Shown in pieces: positions 8,831 through 18,757 of a DNA stretch of 64,000 bases (the first letter of the stretch is position 1; every line of letters starts with the position of its first letter). Source of the stretch: JACMJL01 sp963791805 (GTDB taxonomy: Bacteria > Bacillota > Clostridia > Clostridiales > Clostridiaceae); the NCBI GenBank assembly GCA_963791805.1, contig CAWBTU010000004.1:744001-808000 (forward strand), in the 5' to 3' direction. The notes beneath the pieces were generated by a model, which was not told the DNA's origin, did no database searches, and worked only from the letters and a program-made list of their open reading frames with translations. Both the position numbers and the translations under genes were made by a program.

Positions 8831-9562
8831 TTAAAATTTATTATCATCATTGAAAAAATCTATAATATTATTAATCTTTTGAGATTCAAACTTTACAATA
8901 TTTCTTTGTTCTTCAAGCATGCCCTCTTTTTCATCTATAATTGTTTTATATTTATCTATCATTTTAGTAAGTTTCAATATTTCAGTTTTACATTCTACCA
9001 TGCTTTCATCTAATGATTGCTGAAATTCATTCATAAACTTATTTAAAACTTTTAATCTGCTTTCACCCTCTGACAAAAGGGTATTTAGATTTGAATATGA
9101 AGCATTAACAATATTTATTACTGAGGTTTTCTTAATGTCATATGGCAAATTCTGAGGAAGTGCATTAATGAAACTCTCTAATAAAAATACTGTGTTATGG
9201 TTACCCTTTTCTATATTGTTAAGTTCATATATTTCGCTAACTGCCATGACTTTTTCAGCTTCAAATTTTGTATTCATGTTTACGTTTGTATTCACGTTTG
9301 TGTTTGCATTTTCTTTTATGCTTGTATTGGTATTCGTACTCATTATAGGGGTTTCTTCAGGTTTTAAAGGCGGCTTGTAGCCTCCAAAATCAACTGGTTC
9401 CTCAAAACTTCCAGTTACTCCAGTATTTTTAGAAGATTCATTTTCTACGTATTTATTATTTTCAACAGTTTTTTCTATAGGAGTTTCTGAAGTATTTTCT
9501 TCATTTTTCTCTATTTTTTCTACTAATTTTAGTTTTTCAAGCATAGACATAACATTCGCCAT
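8831..9562 (-). CDS. Hypothetical coiled-coil protein with an Asn/Thr linker
   Basis: 243 residues, GAGAGG ribosome site. There are three parts: a charged N-terminus (1-75), a low-complexity Asn/Thr/Val stretch near residues 75-98 in which NTN triplets repeat, and a helical C-terminal half with heptads ending in a predicted coiled coil (about 165-235). It has no membrane segment or signal peptide. The family was not recognised. It stands alone, between pcrA and the polysaccharide deacetylase, with its own terminator. Confidence 0.7.
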   Translation of the reverse strand: MANVMSMLEKLKLVEKIEKNEENTSETPIEKTVENNKYVENESSKNTGVTGSFEEPVDFGGYKPPLKPEETPIMSTNTNTSIKENANTNVNTNVNMNTKFEAEKVMAVSEIYELNNIEKGNHNTVFLLESFINALPQNLPYDIKKTSVINIVNASYSNLNTLLSEGESRLKVLNKFMNEFQQSLDESMVECKTEILKLTKMIDKYKTIIDEKEGMLEEQRNIVKFESQKINNIIDFFNDDNKF

Positions 9563-9767
9563 ATAATCCTCTCCCCATAAAATAATAAATAATTTATATA
9601 ATTATCAAATTATGATTATTAATAAATCAATATTTTTCATCACATTTTCTCATATTAACACATTTTTAAATATACCATGTTTTATATAAACCTGCAATCC
9701 TTTACTAAAAATCGTTAATATTCTATATTTTTCCTTACATTTATTATATATATCCTTATAGAAGTAA

Positions 9768-10676
9768 TTATTTAAGAGTAGCGAATTCATATCCTCTGCT
9801 TTTAAGATTTTGAATAACACCTGGTAGCGCTTCAACAGATGTCTGCTTACTTGGTGAATCATGCATAAGTACTACAATATGATTTTGATTACCTGCTGTA
9901 CTTACTAATCTACTTATTAACTTATCAGGTGAGATATTTGTACCTTCTCCATCTCCTGTTATAGCATTCCAATCAACATATACATATCCTTCTTTAACTA
10001 ACTCCTGCCTAAATGGTTGTTTACTTGCTTCAAAGGAACCACCTGGAAATCTAACTATTCTCGTAAAGAAAGTATCACCTAGGATTTTTTTCATGACATC
10101 CTCAGTTTTCTTAATTTCACTCATAAAAGCATCTACACTTGAGTAAACAATGTTGTAATCATGAGAATATGTATGATTTGCTATTGCATGCCCATCACTA
10201 ACTATTCGTTTTAAAATATCCGGATTTTTTTCTGCTGCTGAACCTACGATAAAAAAAGTTGCTTGTATATTATTACTTTTTAATATATCAAGTATTTTAA
10301 TAGTATTTCCGCTTGAAGGTCCATCATCAAATGTTAAAAAAGCTACCTTTTTTCCATCACTAACATATGCATTCTCAACTGAGATGCATTCTTCAACTTT
10401 AGTCTCTGCTGCTTTCACATTATCAGTTGAAATTTTATTAGCTAAATCTGTTATATTAGTATTTACTAAGTCTACTTTCGAAGTTGCTTTAGGTACATTT
10501 TTGTTACTAGAAACAACTTTTTGAGAATTACTTACCTTCTTTGAATTAAGTTCATTATGAATTTGTGACTTAATATTTATGTTTGTATTTATTACAAAAA
10601 TTAATATTATTAGGATAATTATATACATACTAATCTTTCCACGTTTTGTAATTCTATACTTTTTTATGTGAATCAC
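9768..10676 (-). CDS. Membrane-anchored polysaccharide deacetylase (NodB domain)
   Basis: 302 residues. One N-terminal membrane anchor (about 17-33) and an Asn/Ser/Lys-rich linker precede a NodB-type carbohydrate esterase family 4 domain (about 108-302). Motif 1 TFDDGP holds the catalytic and metal Asp residues, and motif 2 is HTYSH with two metal His. Motif 3 RFPGG, motif 4 DWNAITGD and motif 5 VLMHD are also present, so the enzyme looks complete. It probably removes N-acetyl groups from peptidoglycan or another surface glycan outside the membrane. The first start is a GTG at 10676 with a poorly spaced site. ATG at codon 17, preceded by GGAAAG, is a real alternative but would drop most positive residues before the anchor. 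Confidence 0.9.
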   Translation of the reverse strand: MIHIKKYRITKRGKISMYIIILIILIFVINTNINIKSQIHNELNSKKVSNSQKVVSSNKNVPKATSKVDLVNTNITDLANKISTDNVKAAETKVEECISVENAYVSDGKKVAFLTFDDGPSSGNTIKILDILKSNNIQATFFIVGSAAEKNPDILKRIVSDGHAIANHTYSHDYNIVYSSVDAFMSEIKKTEDVMKKILGDTFFTRIVRFPGGSFEASKQPFRQELVKEGYVYVDWNAITGDGEGTNISPDKLISRLVSTAGNQNHIVVLMHDSPSKQTSVEALPGVIQNLKSRGYEFATLK

Positions 10677-10821
10677 ATCCTAAATACATATTAAATCTAG
10701 TTTATTTTTTTCATATTATAATAATATACTCATTGTATCACAAATTTAATAAAAAATTACTAAATTCGACTAAATATTAAAAATTTCTTTGCTTTTTCTA
10801 ATACAATCAAAAACGCTATTT

Positions 10822-10857
10822 TCAATAAAAAAACTGCATCCAAGTTTGGGATGCAGT
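10822..10857 (-). terminator. Terminator of the YerC-family gene
   Basis: The stem ACTGCATCC/GGATGCAGT (10833-10841 with 10849-10857) is followed by a run of T on the minus strand. Confidence 0.8.
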
Positions 10858-10865
10858 CAAAATTA

Positions 10866-11168
10866 TTACTCTTTCCAACCAATTTTATTAAAGACTAAAT
10901 TATACCCATCCCTACCATAGTTTAAACTTCTGTTCACTCTGCTAATGGTTGCAGTACTTGCGCCTGTGGTGCTTGCAATATCTGCATATGTTCTTTTTTG
11001 TTTAAGCATTTTTGCTACCACTAATCTTTGTTCAATAGATTGAACTTCATTTATTGTGCAAATATCTTCAAAAAACCGATAACAGTCTTCTTTAGTTTCC
11101 AAACTTAAAATTGCTTCACACAAGAAATCCATGCTTTTACTATCCAATTTTGAAGTATGATCTTCCAT
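10866..11168 (-). CDS. YerC/YecD family TrpR-related transcriptional regulator
   Basis: 100 residues when started at the ATG at 11168. An upstream AAGGGG fits this start; the open frame extends to 11225 with 19 more basic codons of low plausibility. The family is a TrpR-like all-helical DNA-binding protein. The core SIEQRLVVAKMLKQKRTYADIASTTGASTATISRVNRS region holds the helix-turn-helix (TGASTATISR as recognition helix). In TrpR the ligand is tryptophan, but YerC proteins have no settled ligand. The trp operon is in this window but 47 kb away, so proximity does not argue for a link. Confidence 0.85.
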   Translation of the reverse strand: MEDHTSKLDSKSMDFLCEAILSLETKEDCYRFFEDICTINEVQSIEQRLVVAKMLKQKRTYADIASTTGASTATISRVNRSLNYGRDGYNLVFNKIGWKE

Positions 11169-11282
11169 AAATTCCATCCCCTTATTTTGCTTATTTATAT
11201 TTTTTCTGTTTTTTACAAAAATCATTTAATAAATTATATATAGATTTTAACATTTAATAAAAATAAATTCCACAAGAAAATA

Positions 11283-11308
11283 AAACAGCCCTTGGGGAAA
11301 GGCTGTTT
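11283..11308 (-). terminator. Terminator of the pseudouridine synthase gene
   Basis: The stem AAACAGCC/GGCTGTTT (11283-11290 with 11301-11308) is followed by TTTATTTT on the minus strand. Confidence 0.7.
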
Positions 11309-11431
11309 ATATAAATAAAAAGGGGGCTATAATTTCTTTTTATTTATTTCAATTACATTATATTAAAGAGATCTTCAAAATGCAAGTTATTTTGCAAAAA
11401 AAATAATAATAAATTCTAATCACTTCAAAAA

Positions 11432-12151
11432 TTATAAATTTTGAGTCAATAATTTTAATTCATCTTCTGAAAGTTCCCTATATTCTCCCTCTTCAAGATT
11501 ATCATCAATAGTAAGTGGTCCAAAACTTATTCTTCTTAAATAAACTACTTTCTTTCCTCTGCTCAAAAACATTCTCTTCACTTGATGAAATTTGCCTTCT
11601 TGAATAGTAACTTCTACTCTTGATCCATCTTCATCGCACTTTATTATTTTAAGCTTTGCAGCCATGCACTTATAGCCATCATCTAATACTATTCCTTCTT
11701 GGAAAGCTCTGATATCATCCTCATCAACTTGTTTGTCTATCTCAGCATAGTATACTTTATCAACATGATATTTAGGTGAAATAAGTTTATGGTTAATCTC
11801 TCCGTCATTGGTTAGCAAAAGCAATCCAACCGTATCTTTATCAAGTCTTCCTACTGGAAATGGTTCAAAAGATGAATGTTCAACGTCTAAAAGATCTAAA
11901 ACTGTCTTGTCATAATTATCAAAAGTTGCTGACACTACTCCAGCTGGTTTATTCATCATCAAATAAATATACTTTCTATAGAAAATCACTTCTTTGCTGA
12001 TGGAAATTGTGCTTTTTTCTGGATCTACCTGTATTCCACTATCTCTAACTTGAACTCCATCCACAGTAACTTCTCCTTTTTTCACTAGAGCTTTTACTTC
12101 CTTTCTTGTTCCATAACCTAAATTGGACAATACTTTATCTAATCGTTCCAT
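11432..12151 (-). CDS. RsuA/RluB-type rRNA pseudouridine synthase
   Basis: 239 residues. The N-terminal S4 RNA-binding domain (1-60, RLDKVLSNLGYGTRKEV) is followed by the synthase domain. The catalytic motif is GRLDKDTVGLLLLTNDG (about 101-117), with the conserved Asp in GRLD. The length and the LLTNDGE form fit the RsuA branch, which modifies 16S rRNA position 516. RluB-like action on 23S rRNA cannot be excluded. It starts at ATG with an AGGATATT site and is a single-gene unit. Confidence 0.9.
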   Translation of the reverse strand: MERLDKVLSNLGYGTRKEVKALVKKGEVTVDGVQVRDSGIQVDPEKSTISISKEVIFYRKYIYLMMNKPAGVVSATFDNYDKTVLDLLDVEHSSFEPFPVGRLDKDTVGLLLLTNDGEINHKLISPKYHVDKVYYAEIDKQVDEDDIRAFQEGIVLDDGYKCMAAKLKIIKCDEDGSRVEVTIQEGKFHQVKRMFLSRGKKVVYLRRISFGPLTIDDNLEEGEYRELSEDELKLLTQNL

Positions 12152-12271
12152 TAATATCCTCCACTTCTTATATTAATTCAAATATTACAAGATTACCTTC
12201 ATATAAATTTAAAACAAATGGCTTGCCTTCATTTTTCTTATAAATTCCCACCAGTTTTATTTAATATATAA

Positions 12272-12295
12272 ACCCCATGCTTAAAAGCATGGGGT
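12272..12295 (-). terminator. Terminator of the lytic transglycosylase gene
   Basis: A perfect 11-bp stem (ACCCCATGCTT/AAGCATGGGGT) with a two-base nominal loop lies just after the stop and is followed by a T/A-rich run on the minus strand. Confidence 0.75.
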
Positions 12296-12307
12296 CTCAA
12301 TCTATAC

Positions 12308-12919
12308 TTACTTTCCGTAATATTTCATAACTTTTTGTACGTAATCCCTAGTTTCAGCTGGCATCTTATAAACATCACTTGCACTATGCATTCTACTATT
12401 TACAGTACCTGGTCCAGCATTATATGCTGCTAAAGCCATTTCCTTTGAGTTTCCATACATATTAAGCATTTCTTTAAGATATTTTGTGCCACCATCTACA
12501 TTTTGTGCTACATCAAATGGATTGTTAACTCCAAGTTCTGCTGCAGTGCCTGGCATTAATTGCATTAACCCTTCTGCCCCTGCTCCAGATACAGAATTTG
12601 GATCAAATGAAGATTCTTGCTTAATTACTGCTAAAATCAGGTCTTTGTCTACGCCATATTTTTTCGAAGCATTATCTACAGCTTGATCAATAGAAACATT
12701 TCCTGTTTTAATGTCGCTACTAACATTACTTTTAATAGCAGTATAAGTGTCATTAGTACTAGTAGACAAATTACTTAAATCTGTTCCATTGCTTTGCAAT
12801 GAATTTAATAATTTTGTCATAACCATTTGAAAAGTAGTATCATTTCCACCAGAAGCACTTTTTAACATTTGTGACATAAGTTGAATTTCCAGTAATCGCT
12901 CCGTATTATCCACCTTCAT
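12308..12919 (-). CDS. Lytic transglycosylase (SLT domain)
   Basis: 203 residues. The N-terminal ~75 residues are a Ser/Asn/Thr-rich region without a clear signal peptide. The SLT/goose-lysozyme-like domain covers about 80-203. KQESSFDP carries the catalytic Glu, followed by GLMQLMPGTA, NPFDVAQNVDGG and ALAAYNAGPG. It cleaves peptidoglycan glycan strands to 1,6-anhydro products. Similar leaderless proteins are common in clostridia and may be exported by a flagellar or other route (inference). Start ATG 12919 is chosen because GAGGTG lies six bases before it; a GTG at 12928 lies inside that site. Confidence 0.9.
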   Translation of the reverse strand: MKVDNTERLLEIQLMSQMLKSASGGNDTTFQMVMTKLLNSLQSNGTDLSNLSTSTNDTYTAIKSNVSSDIKTGNVSIDQAVDNASKKYGVDKDLILAVIKQESSFDPNSVSGAGAEGLMQLMPGTAAELGVNNPFDVAQNVDGGTKYLKEMLNMYGNSKEMALAAYNAGPGTVNSRMHSASDVYKMPAETRDYVQKVMKYYGK

Positions 12920-12971
12920 TATAATCACCTCGATTCATTTGTATTTATTGTAACCTAAAAACTTAAAGTAA

Positions 12972-14978
12972 TCAAGCTTCAACGCTAAATTCAAGGATGT
13001 CATAATCTTCATAAAATCCGCTTGCAAATTGACTTTTACATAATACTAAAATCCTGTATTCTCCTGATACAAATGGAATAAAAGAATGATTTTTATTTCT
13101 GCTATAACTTTGAACTATCTTCCAATCGTTCTTATCCCAAATATAAAACTCATAAATTACTTCCTTTCCACCTTCAATATCTACTGTGAAATTCACAGGT
13201 TCATTTACCATTATTTTGATTCTATCACATGATATTTTTGTGTTAGTTACAGGAATGGCATCTTGAACATTAACGAGAACATCTTTCTTAGAATCAAATT
13301 CATTATCACTTTCAATATTTTTCGCATATACTTCAACTGAATATTTCCCTGGATAGTTAGGCGTGAACGTATATTTCTTATTTTCAACATAACCAGTTTC
13401 TTCAATCTTTGTTCCATTAATTAATAGAATATACTTTACCATAACCTGGTTTGTGTTTCTTGCTATGACATTAATAGTAATAGCATCACCTGCTATATGA
13501 TACTGTTTAGAAGGTAAAAGAATATAGTCGATGATAGCTGGAATAAAACTATATGCCTCTAAAAATACAGTATCGTGTCCATCAAATTCTCGTTTTGAGT
13601 ATTTATCTTTAACTCTAACCTCTAACTCATAACTGCCCTGTTCTTCTGGAGTAAAGTTCACCCAATTGCATGTACCATATTCAATTTTTTCAATTTCTAC
13701 TCCAGCTTTTTTAACAATAAAGTTATACCTAACTTCATTACCACCTGTTGCAATAACTTTAACATTAACAGTCTCACCCTTTAGAACTTTGTCACCTTTA
13801 TCAATTATAACTTCAGTTATTTTTACGGGTTCCTCGCTAACTTCATCAATAACAAAATCCAAAGTCTCTGAATCTTCATAGACTCCTTCATAGGTAGAGT
13901 CCTTTACCCAGAGCATTACCTTATATTTTCCGGCTTTTTTTGCTTCCCAACAATAAAAGTTATTCCTTGAATATCCTGAATCATCGCCATAATTCCCATC
14001 AATCATAAATCTATATAATAAATTTTTTCCACCTTTAATTACAGCTTTAAATAATATATTTGTATCGCAAATTTGTGGTGAACTCAAATCTGAAGTAAAA
14101 CTTTGAATTGATACTGGGTTGTATAATTTAATTTTATAATTTATTACAGCTCTATCATCATATTCATTTGAAGAATACATATCTTTAGCCATACATAATA
14201 ACTTATATTCTCCACTTAAGCTCTCGGAATATGTTACCAATCTTTTAGTTGAATAATTCTGCACACAAATAGTTTCGCCATCTGAATTTATTTTAACAAA
14301 CTTATACAAAATCAACCTACTATCATCATGAGTAGCCTCTACTTGAAAATCAAGTTCAGAATCTACTAGCATATCTGCAGTTAAACATCTAAAATTTGTT
14401 ATCTCAACCTGAATATTTTCTTTAACCTCAAAAGAAATTTTCTCGAAATCATCATAATTTTTCATTGAATCAAGGGTTTTACATTCTATCATTACCTCTT
14501 GCTTCCCAGGTTTTTTTACACTCCATTTTAAAATATTATCAGCTGAATAGTCTTTAATTAGTTGCCAATTTTCTTCTTCTTTTATCCAAAATCTAAACAT
14601 GGATGGAGTTTTATTTGCTTCAGCCGAAATTATTAATTTTTCTCCAACATTAAGTATTGACTTCTCAACATAAATATTTTGTATAAGCTTCATTTCTGTT
14701 TTACCAATTATATATTCTAGCCTTGAGACATAATCAAAAGGTTTGGTACTTCCTTCTTCTTTAGCTTGTACCATTATTATATATCTTCCATCTTCACTTG
14801 GAACCCAAGTTGCAGTATTGTCACTACTAAAGTCCTTAATATTTTTCCAAGTTCCATCAATTCCAACAATAAATTTGTAAGTTAAATTACTACCACTGTT
14901 ATTATCGGTTATAATATCTATAATGGTATTTTTAGCTTGTGGACTTTCTAAATTACATTTAATACCTATCTCATTCAT
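12972..14978 (-). CDS. Seven-repeat triple-tyrosine motif protein
   Basis: 668 residues built of about seven beta-rich repeats of ~95 residues. Each ends in a pattern like Y-x-(I/V)-x-V-x-(A/V)-K-(D/N)...(Y/F)-(D/E)-D, for example YRILVLCKSQF and YKVMLWVKDST. This is the Y_Y_Y (triple tyrosine) module often found beside two-component sensors and cell-surface proteins. It has no signal peptide, anchor or catalytic domain. The gene is 52 bases upstream of the lytic transglycosylase on the same strand, so the two may be co-transcribed and work in wall remodelling (inference). Start ATG 14978 follows GAGGTGGG...AAGGG. Confidence 0.8.
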   Translation of the reverse strand: MNEIGIKCNLESPQAKNTIIDIITDNNSGSNLTYKFIVGIDGTWKNIKDFSSDNTATWVPSEDGRYIIMVQAKEEGSTKPFDYVSRLEYIIGKTEMKLIQNIYVEKSILNVGEKLIISAEANKTPSMFRFWIKEEENWQLIKDYSADNILKWSVKKPGKQEVMIECKTLDSMKNYDDFEKISFEVKENIQVEITNFRCLTADMLVDSELDFQVEATHDDSRLILYKFVKINSDGETICVQNYSTKRLVTYSESLSGEYKLLCMAKDMYSSNEYDDRAVINYKIKLYNPVSIQSFTSDLSSPQICDTNILFKAVIKGGKNLLYRFMIDGNYGDDSGYSRNNFYCWEAKKAGKYKVMLWVKDSTYEGVYEDSETLDFVIDEVSEEPVKITEVIIDKGDKVLKGETVNVKVIATGGNEVRYNFIVKKAGVEIEKIEYGTCNWVNFTPEEQGSYELEVRVKDKYSKREFDGHDTVFLEAYSFIPAIIDYILLPSKQYHIAGDAITINVIARNTNQVMVKYILLINGTKIEETGYVENKKYTFTPNYPGKYSVEVYAKNIESDNEFDSKKDVLVNVQDAIPVTNTKISCDRIKIMVNEPVNFTVDIEGGKEVIYEFYIWDKNDWKIVQSYSRNKNHSFIPFVSGEYRILVLCKSQFASGFYEDYDILEFSVEA

Positions 14979-15113
14979 TTAACCCTTCACCCACCTCAAA
15001 TATACATAAAACCATTATACTACACTACCATATTCTGTAACAGTTTTATATTTACATTTAGTTAATTTTTTTATATTATTAAAATGGGGAATAATAAATT
15101 TGGAGGTATTAAT

Positions 15114-17225
15114 ATGTACGCATATGCCACAAGTTTCAATAAAATAAACTTTGTTATAGATAGTAATCAATACTTTGAAATAATTTCATTAAAAATTTGC
15201 AATGGAACAAATTTTTTATCAATTCAGGACTACAATATAAATGATAAGACTATGGAAATACTTCTTAAAGAGGAGTTTGACATAAAAAGTGAGTGTGTCA
15301 TACTTTACAAAAATACAACTTTACAAGTTAATTATTTTCCACTTTACCAAAGCGACGATTTTAATAAAAGATTTTATTATGGAGATGAATTAGGGCTACT
15401 ATATTCTAAAGAATGCTCTAGCTTTAAGGTCTGGTCTCCAGTTTCTTCATCAATTATACTTTTGTTATACAAAAATGGTGACCCAGATATTTCAGAAGAG
15501 CCTAGAAGATTTAAAATGGAGGAACAAAATGGTGTTTTCTCAATTACAATTAATGAGGATTTAAAGGGCTATTTCTATGAATATGAAGTGCATGTTTTCA
15601 ATAATAAAAATATTGCTATAGATCCTTATTCTAAAGCAGTTGGAATAAATGGTCTAAGAGCTGCAATTATTGATTTGAAGGACACTGACCCTGAGAATTG
15701 GGATAAGGATATCCGCCATAATATTAAAAGCTACACAGATGCAATAATATATGAAACTAGTATACGGGATATATCTATACATCCAGACAGTGGCATTCAA
15801 AATAAAGGTAAGTTCTTAGGCCTTAAAGAAAATAATACCAAGTCCACTAAAAATGTTTTTACTGGATTAAGTCATATTAAAGAAATGGGCATTACTCATG
15901 TACAATTAATGCCATTTTTTGATTTTAGCTATAAAAGCGTAGATGAGAGAGATTCAATAAAATATAATTGGGGATATGACCCTCAAAACTACAATACACC
16001 TGAAGGCAGTTACTCTGTGGATGCTTATTCTCCAATAAGCAGAGTAAAAGAATTAAAAGAGATGATTTTTGAGCTTCATAAAAATGGTATTTCCGTCAAT
16101 ATGGATGTAGTTTACAATCATGTTTTTAATGAGCATGAAAATAACTTTGAGAAAATCTTTCCTGGCTACTACCTGAGAAGAAATATAGATGGAAGCTTTT
16201 GTAATGGAAGTGGTTGTGGCAATGATACAGCTTCAGAACAAAAAATGATGAAAAAGTTTATGCTTGAATCAATTATGTTTTGGGCAGTTGAATATCATAT
16301 TGATGGTTTTAGATTTGATCTTATGGGCTTACATGACTTAGATACAATGAACCAAATCAAAGAAAGCTTAGATAATTTAGGACTAAACATAATGGTTTAC
16401 GGAGAAGGCTGGGATTTAAACACAGCAATTCCTTATTCAAATAAAGCAATTAAAGCAAATGCAAAGAATACACCAAAAATAGGGTATTTTAATGATTATA
16501 TAAGAGATGTAGTAAAAGGTCATGTTTTTGAACTGGATTCAAGAGGGTTTGTCAGTGGTAAAGATAGTCTTGAAGGTGCTTTAAGATATGTGATTTTAGG
16601 AACAAAAGGTGACTTCCTATCTCCCGAACAATCTATAAATTTTGCTTCTTGCCATGACAATGCAACCCTTTGGGATAAGTTTGAATGTAGCAACAAAGAA
16701 TATAGTATTGAGGATAGAATTAAAATGGTGAAGCTATCAAATGCAATTATTCTTACAAGCCAAGGAGTTCCTTTTCTTCATTCTGGCGAGGAATTTTTAA
16801 GGACAAAATTAGGTGAACATAACAGCTTCAAATCACCGGATAATGTAAATTCACTAAACTGGGATAGAAAGAACATATACTCAGATGTGGTGGAATATTA
16901 TAAAGGCTTAATAAGAATAAGAAGGTCGCATCCTGCTTTTAGAATGTCTAACTATACGGACATAGAAAAGAATATAGAATTTCTTCAAGGATTACCTCAG
17001 AATGTAGTTGGTTACATAATAAAAAATAACGCTAATGGTGATAGTTGGAAAGAGATACTTGTAATTTTTAATTCAAATAAGGATTCTACCTGGATTACAC
17101 TGCCCAAAAGACAGTGGTATCTTGTTGCGGATGATGTTGTAGCCGGCGTAGCACCAATTAAAGTAATCGATAGTCCAAAAATTAATATTTCAGGTATAAG
17201 TATGTATTTGGCATTTACAATATAG
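15114..17225 (+). CDS. pulA: Type I pullulanase
   Basis: 703 residues. Hydrolyses alpha-1,6 links in pullulan and branched glucans. The type I signature YNWGYDP lies near residue 284. Family 13 motifs are MDVVYNHV (region I), DGFRFDLMG with the Asp nucleophile (II), GEGWDL with the acid Glu (III) and FASCHDN with the third Asp (IV). An N-terminal beta domain (about 1-180, including FKVWSPVSSSIILLLYK) precedes the barrel. It has no signal peptide, so it probably acts on glycogen or imported glucan in the cytoplasm. ATG 15114 has GGAGGT six bases upstream. The frame opens at 15084 without a ribosome site. Confidence 0.95.
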   Translation: MYAYATSFNKINFVIDSNQYFEIISLKICNGTNFLSIQDYNINDKTMEILLKEEFDIKSECVILYKNTTLQVNYFPLYQSDDFNKRFYYGDELGLLYSKECSSFKVWSPVSSSIILLLYKNGDPDISEEPRRFKMEEQNGVFSITINEDLKGYFYEYEVHVFNNKNIAIDPYSKAVGINGLRAAIIDLKDTDPENWDKDIRHNIKSYTDAIIYETSIRDISIHPDSGIQNKGKFLGLKENNTKSTKNVFTGLSHIKEMGITHVQLMPFFDFSYKSVDERDSIKYNWGYDPQNYNTPEGSYSVDAYSPISRVKELKEMIFELHKNGISVNMDVVYNHVFNEHENNFEKIFPGYYLRRNIDGSFCNGSGCGNDTASEQKMMKKFMLESIMFWAVEYHIDGFRFDLMGLHDLDTMNQIKESLDNLGLNIMVYGEGWDLNTAIPYSNKAIKANAKNTPKIGYFNDYIRDVVKGHVFELDSRGFVSGKDSLEGALRYVILGTKGDFLSPEQSINFASCHDNATLWDKFECSNKEYSIEDRIKMVKLSNAIILTSQGVPFLHSGEEFLRTKLGEHNSFKSPDNVNSLNWDRKNIYSDVVEYYKGLIRIRRSHPAFRMSNYTDIEKNIEFLQGLPQNVVGYIIKNNANGDSWKEILVIFNSNKDSTWITLPKRQWYLVADDVVAGVAPIKVIDSPKINISGISMYLAFTI

Positions 17226-17233
17226 TACTTATA

Positions 17234-17273
17234 AAAAAAGATGTTTCAATAATTTCTTTGAAACATCTTTTTC
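17234..17273. terminator. Bidirectional terminator between pulA and rnz
   Basis: The stem AAAAGATGTTTCA/TGAAACATCTTTT (17236-17248 with 17259-17271), with A on one side and T on the other, lies between convergent genes. Confidence 0.85.
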
Positions 17274-18184
17274 TATTTATCAAATTTAATTTCTTTAATC
17301 AATCTATCTTCTCCAATTTTTGTATTTAGAAATATTTTTTGTGCAACGTCTAAATGTTCTTCTGGAAATAAAAGAGAAGGGCTAAAATGTGTAAGCCATA
17401 ATTCCTTAACATTTGCATTTTTGGCTAAAACCGCGGCCTCAGAAAACAGCATGTGCTTATACTCCATAGCCTTAACTATATACTCATCTTCTCCATACAT
17501 ACCCTCACATATAAAAAGATCCGCTTCTTTAATAAAAGAAATCATATTTTCTGTTGGCCTGGTATCCGTACAATAGCTAATTTTTATACCTTTTCTATCT
17601 TCACCTAATACCATATCAGGTGTGTATTGCTTTCCTTCAAAAAATATTTCTTCACCCTTTTGAAGCTTATTCCAAAATACTTTAGGAATATTTTCACTTT
17701 CAGCTCTAAGTGCATCAAATTTTCTCTGTCTAGCTATATTAATATTATATCCAACACAGGTCATTCCATGCTCTAAAGGCAATGTATCAATTTTGAAGCC
17801 ATGTATATCAAAACTGTCTGCCTTATCATTTGATACTTCAATAAAAATTATTTCAAAAGGCAGATGTGGTGCTACAACTCTTAATCCGTTAACTACTGTT
17901 TCAAGCCCAATTGGTCCAATTATAGTTAAAGGAGTAGTTTTTCCTGAATTGGCTATGGTTAAAAGCATTCCAGGAAGTCCTGCAATATGGTCAGCATGAA
18001 AATGTGTAAAGCAAATTGCTTCAATAGCTTTAAAACCCCATCCGCACATTTTTAAAGTAACTTGAGTTCCTTCACCACAATCAATTAATATCATTTTGCC
18101 TTGAGACGCAATTAGTAAAGATGTTAAGTACCTTCCTGGAAGTGGCATCATTCCACCAGTACCCAATAAACATACATCAACCAT
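17273..18184 (-). CDS. rnz: Ribonuclease Z (tRNA 3' endonuclease)
   Basis: 303 residues. A metallo-beta-lactamase fold enzyme that trims tRNA precursors at the 3' end. The zinc motif HFHADH is at 61-66, with further ligands at PLEHGMT (His), SYCTDTR (Asp) and LTHFSP (His). The exosite arm lies around ENIPKVFWNKLQKG. The length is typical. It starts at ATG and converges on pulA. Confidence 0.94.
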   Translation of the reverse strand: MVDVCLLGTGGMMPLPGRYLTSLLIASQGKMILIDCGEGTQVTLKMCGWGFKAIEAICFTHFHADHIAGLPGMLLTIANSGKTTPLTIIGPIGLETVVNGLRVVAPHLPFEIIFIEVSNDKADSFDIHGFKIDTLPLEHGMTCVGYNINIARQRKFDALRAESENIPKVFWNKLQKGEEIFFEGKQYTPDMVLGEDRKGIKISYCTDTRPTENMISFIKEADLFICEGMYGEDEYIVKAMEYKHMLFSEAAVLAKNANVKELWLTHFSPSLLFPEEHLDVAQKIFLNTKIGEDRLIKEIKFDK

Positions 18185-18215
18185 GACTATTCATCTCCTA
18201 TTTAAATAATTGAAA

Positions 18216-18254
18216 ATGAAGGAAGCCTTTCTCCTTTAGAAAAACATCCTTCAT
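18216..18254 (-). terminator. Terminator of the UPF0178 gene
   Basis: The stem ATGAAGGA/TCCTTCAT (18216-18223 with 18247-18254), with a smaller internal stem, is followed by TTTTC on the minus strand. Confidence 0.55.
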
Positions 18255-18340
18255 ATCTTTTAATGTAGCTTCAAAAAAACTAGTAAGATTCTAGTCAATT
18301 TTGTGCTATGCTTCATCACAATTACTTTTAATTAATTTAA

Positions 18341-18751
18341 TCAAATTCCTATAAAGTCTTTCATCATCTTCACTATTTCTTTTTTGTGGCTAGCAGTTCT
18401 GCCACCACCTCGTCTTACCTTTTGTGAAAGATGCCTTTCGAATAGTAATCTTTCTATATTGTCATTATCATATATATATCCTGTAGGACTAATAGCAAAG
18501 GCTTTCTTGCCCAGTACCATTGCAGCAACTCCATAATCTTGACTTACAACAATATCTCCTGCAATAGTTTCATTAGCCACTGCCATATCTACACTTTGAA
18601 AACCACTTTCGATATAAATAATTCTACTATAATCACTATTTAAAACATGATTATAGTCACACATCATTATTACCTCAATACTATTTTCCTTGGCAGCTTT
18701 TTCTATTAAGTTTCTTCCTGGACATGCATCTGCATCTACTATTATTCTCAT
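18341..18751 (-). CDS. UPF0178/DUF188 family protein (YaiI/YqxD)
   Basis: 136 residues, the usual size. N-terminal IIVDADACPG is the family signature. The middle has VSQDYGVAAMVLGKKAFAISPTG and the C-terminal part RRGGGRTASH. The fold is PIN-like, with Asp residues that could bind metal, but no activity is established. It starts six bases after pgi ends, so it is likely in an operon with pgi and luxS. Confidence 0.92.
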   Translation of the reverse strand: MRIIVDADACPGRNLIEKAAKENSIEVIMMCDYNHVLNSDYSRIIYIESGFQSVDMAVANETIAGDIVVSQDYGVAAMVLGKKAFAISPTGYIYDNDNIERLLFERHLSQKVRRGGGRTASHKKEIVKMMKDFIGI

Positions 18752-18757
18752 ACTTCC

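Noticed and set aside
9650..9862. 70-codon minus-strand frame
   Set aside because: Overlaps the 3' end of the polysaccharide deacetylase gene in another frame, no ribosome site.
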